Source of the DNA: Solimicrobium sp.
Lineage (GTDB): Bacteria > Pseudomonadota > Gammaproteobacteria > Burkholderiales > Burkholderiaceae_D
Direction of reading: 5' to 3'
Assembly (NCBI GenBank): GCA_021155915.1
Contig: JAJNBE010000017.1
Coordinates: 1-36,921, forward strand
DNA: 36,921 nt
Numbering within the stretch: position 1 is the stretch's first letter; every line of letters starts with the position of its first letter. Under the pieces are notes generated by a model. The model was not told the origin of the DNA. It saw only the letters and a list, made by a program, of their open reading frames with translations, and did no database searches. Positions 35,866 through 36,921 of this stretch are shown here, in pieces. The position numbers were made by a program, and so were the translations under genes.

Positions 35866-36072
35866 GTGAGCAACACATTTGGGACCGATTTTTCTGACGA
35901 CGTTGGATTTCAAACATGGATGTGTCTAATATGCGGATGGATCTATGATGAAGCTACCGGTATTCCTGACGAAGGAATTCTGCCAGGAACACGCTGGAAA
36001 GATGTTCCCATCAATTGGACATGCCCTGAATGTGGGGCGCGCAAAGAAGATTTTGAGATGATTGTGATTTGA
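35866..36072 (+). CDS. Rubredoxin
   Basis: Small iron electron carrier of 68 aa. Fe(Cys)4 ligands are CLICG (Cys20, Cys23) and CPECG (Cys53, Cys56), with the conserved GWIYDEATG, PGTRWKDVP and ARKEDFEM segments. GTG 35866 is chosen because AAAGGA lies about 7 nt upstream and the protein then has ordinary length. The frame stays open to an ATG cluster at 35740 and would add 42 residues with a signal-peptide-like stretch. Divergent from thiD, an arrangement I recall from Burkholderiales. Electron partners are not evident nearby. Confidence 0.93.
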   Translation: MSNTFGTDFSDDVGFQTWMCLICGWIYDEATGIPDEGILPGTRWKDVPINWTCPECGARKEDFEMIVI

Positions 36073-36151
36073 GGCTCTATATTATTCTGAGCAAAAATTA
36101 ATAATTGCCTGATGTTACGCTCATTTTAAGTTAAGACGCCGAATATACGTC

Positions 36152-36178
36152 CCGTCCCATCCCATAAGGGAAGGACGG
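36152..36178. terminator. Hairpin between rubredoxin and phasin genes
   Basis: CCGTCC (36152-36157) pairs with GGACGG (36173-36178), with inner CCC/GGG pairing, in the gap of the convergent rubredoxin and phasin genes. No T-run follows on either side, so it is a candidate transcript-end or stability hairpin rather than a classic intrinsic terminator. Confidence 0.4.
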
Positions 36179-36201
36179 TCTAACGGTGCTGTTGTTACTA
36201 G

Positions 36202-36774
36202 TTAGTAATTACGCTTTTTTGGTGCCGGAGTTGCTTTAGCGGTTGCTTGCGAAATCTGATTTACTGCTGTATTCAAATTCGTTTCTAATACTTCCACAGC
36301 CTGTTTTGTTGATTTGTTAATCTGCTCAAAACTAGCGTTGGCACTGCCGATAGAGGATTTTAATAATGCAATTGCATTTTCAGATCCGGCTGGCGCATTT
36401 TTGGATATTTCTTCAACAAACGCGACGATTTTTCGGTTTGTATCGGCCACGTGCGCTTCAGTTGCTTTATTTAATTCTGTTTGTGCACTGGAAGTAATAG
36501 TAGCTAAATGACGCGCATAAGCCAAAGCTTTTTCTGTATTTGGTTGAGCTTGTGCGGTAGTAAAGCTAACAAATTCCTGTACATCTTTAGCTGAAATTAA
36601 TTGTTTTACAGCGGCACTGGATTCTTCAATCGACGTTTTTGCGACGGTCAGATTTAATTCAATTACTTTTTCTACGCTTTCGATCGCTTTGCTTGTGAAT
36701 GCAGCAAATATAGCAAGTTGTGCATCGAGGTTGGCTTTGGTTGCTGTAGAAAACTGTTCAGGTATTGTAAACAT
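36202..36774 (-). CDS. Phasin family protein (polyhydroxyalkanoate granule-associated)
   Basis: A 190-aa helical protein that coats polyhydroxyalkanoate storage granules. It begins MFTIPEQFSTATKANLDAQLA, typical for the betaproteobacterial phasin family, and continues as long amphipathic helices rich in Ala, Thr, Glu and Lys (IESVEKVIELNLTVAKTSIEESSAAVKQL-type, read as consecutive heptads). It ends in an Ala/Thr/Pro/Lys-rich tail similar to the histone-like tails of some phasins (ATAKATPAPKKRNY). AGAGGA lies about 5 nt before the ATG, and a strong promoter is visible upstream. No PHA synthase gene is in this window. Confidence 0.93.
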   Translation of the reverse strand: MFTIPEQFSTATKANLDAQLAIFAAFTSKAIESVEKVIELNLTVAKTSIEESSAAVKQLISAKDVQEFVSFTTAQAQPNTEKALAYARHLATITSSAQTELNKATEAHVADTNRKIVAFVEEISKNAPAGSENAIALLKSSIGSANASFEQINKSTKQAVEVLETNLNTAVNQISQATAKATPAPKKRNY

Positions 36775-36867
36775 TTGGTCCTCTTGAGAGTAATTTGCTT
36801 GTCAGATAAAAGATTAACGAAAAGTGCCTGCAGGGACTGATTTGGTTTAATTCGGGTTCATAATATA

Positions 36868-36880
36868 TTGTGCAGCGCAA
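36868..36880 (-). promoter_or_regulatory. Possible operator in the phasin promoter region
   Basis: TTGCGCTGCACAA (read on the - strand) is a near-palindromic GC-rich island in AT-rich sequence, about 10 nt downstream of the -10 element and so around or just after the predicted transcription start. Phasin genes are commonly repressed by PhaR, and TGC/GCA-rich half sites are described for some PhaR proteins; the link here is inference. Confidence 0.3.
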
Positions 36881-36889
36881 CAATTTTAT

Positions 36890-36917
36890 ATTTTAAAGTA
36901 AATTTTTACGTTGTCAA
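36890..36917 (-). promoter_or_regulatory. Sigma-70 promoter of the phasin gene
   Basis: On the - strand, a perfect TTGACA (36912-36917) is followed after 16 nt by TAAAAT (36890-36895, 5 of 6 matches). It is the best promoter match in the window and leaves a leader of about 110 nt before the phasin start, consistent with high expression of phasins. Confidence 0.75.
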
Positions 36918-36921
36918 GCGG

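Noticed and set aside
1..36921. CRISPR arrays, tRNA and rRNA genes
   Set aside because: No regularly spaced direct repeats, cloverleaf-like segments or rRNA sequences were recognised in the intergenic regions by eye.

Overview
The window is a chromosomal segment of a Gram-negative betaproteobacterium, most likely of the Burkholderiales/Burkholderiaceae. The evidence is a Burkholderiales-type trimeric porin, a phasin, a divergent betaproteobacterial ThiD next to hemL and a rubredoxin, and core gene runs I remember from Burkholderia relatives (tsaD-plsY-xerD; sensor kinase/regulator-queG-tsaE-amiC; fur/bamE-dapB-leuS-lptE-holA-proA-hemJ-rlmL). Base composition is much more AT-rich than in free-living Burkholderia. 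With a nonribosomal peptide synthetase (NRPS), dispersed palindromic repeats and loosened intergenic regions, this fits a host-associated or genome-reduced lineage. I cannot name the species from sequence alone.

Layout. 1-10363: accessory region. The 3' part of a large NRPS gene runs in from outside the window and overlaps by 11 nt a soluble hybrid histidine kinase with three PAS repeats and two receiver domains. A paralogous kinase (two PAS, one receiver) follows. 10459-13195: housekeeping genes tsaD (+), plsY (-) and xerD (-). 13849-16494: a membrane FixL/DctB-like kinase and a FixJ-like regulator. 16545-19587: queG (-) divergent from tsaE-amiC (+). 19792-20283: an unrecognised orphan gene. 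20361-22343: fur (-) divergent from bamE-dapB (+). 22519-30613: leuS, lptE, holA, proA, hemJ and rlmL, all on +. 30968-32056: porin, with a strong bidirectional terminator shared with the convergent mgtC (-). 33469-35674: thiD-hemL (-), divergent from a rubredoxin (+). 36202-36774: phasin (-) with a clear sigma-70 promoter at the window edge.

Structure beyond genes. Three diverged copies of a roughly 140-bp imperfect-palindromic element lie at 13693-13830 (+), 30796-30940 (-) and 33307-33448 (+). They begin and end with GAGACCTC/GAGGTCTC-like terminal inverted repeats, and two copies are flanked by short direct repeats, so they look like a MITE family. Two copies sit immediately upstream of ribosome binding sites (sensor kinase and porin). 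A separate block of about 377 bp bounded by an 11-bp perfect inverted repeat fills the lptE-holA gap. A perfect 20-bp palindrome precedes leuS.

How the genes work together. Most of the window serves translation fidelity (tsaD, tsaE, queG, leuS, rlmL), envelope assembly (plsY, bamE, lptE, amiC, porin), replication and chromosome resolution (holA, xerD), amino-acid and cofactor synthesis (dapB, proA, hemL, hemJ, thiD), metal control (fur) and carbon storage (phasin). The most unusual unit is the NRPS translationally coupled to a cytosolic PAS hybrid kinase, with a kinase duplicate next door. It could couple synthesis and intracellular sensing of a peptide, but that is inference.
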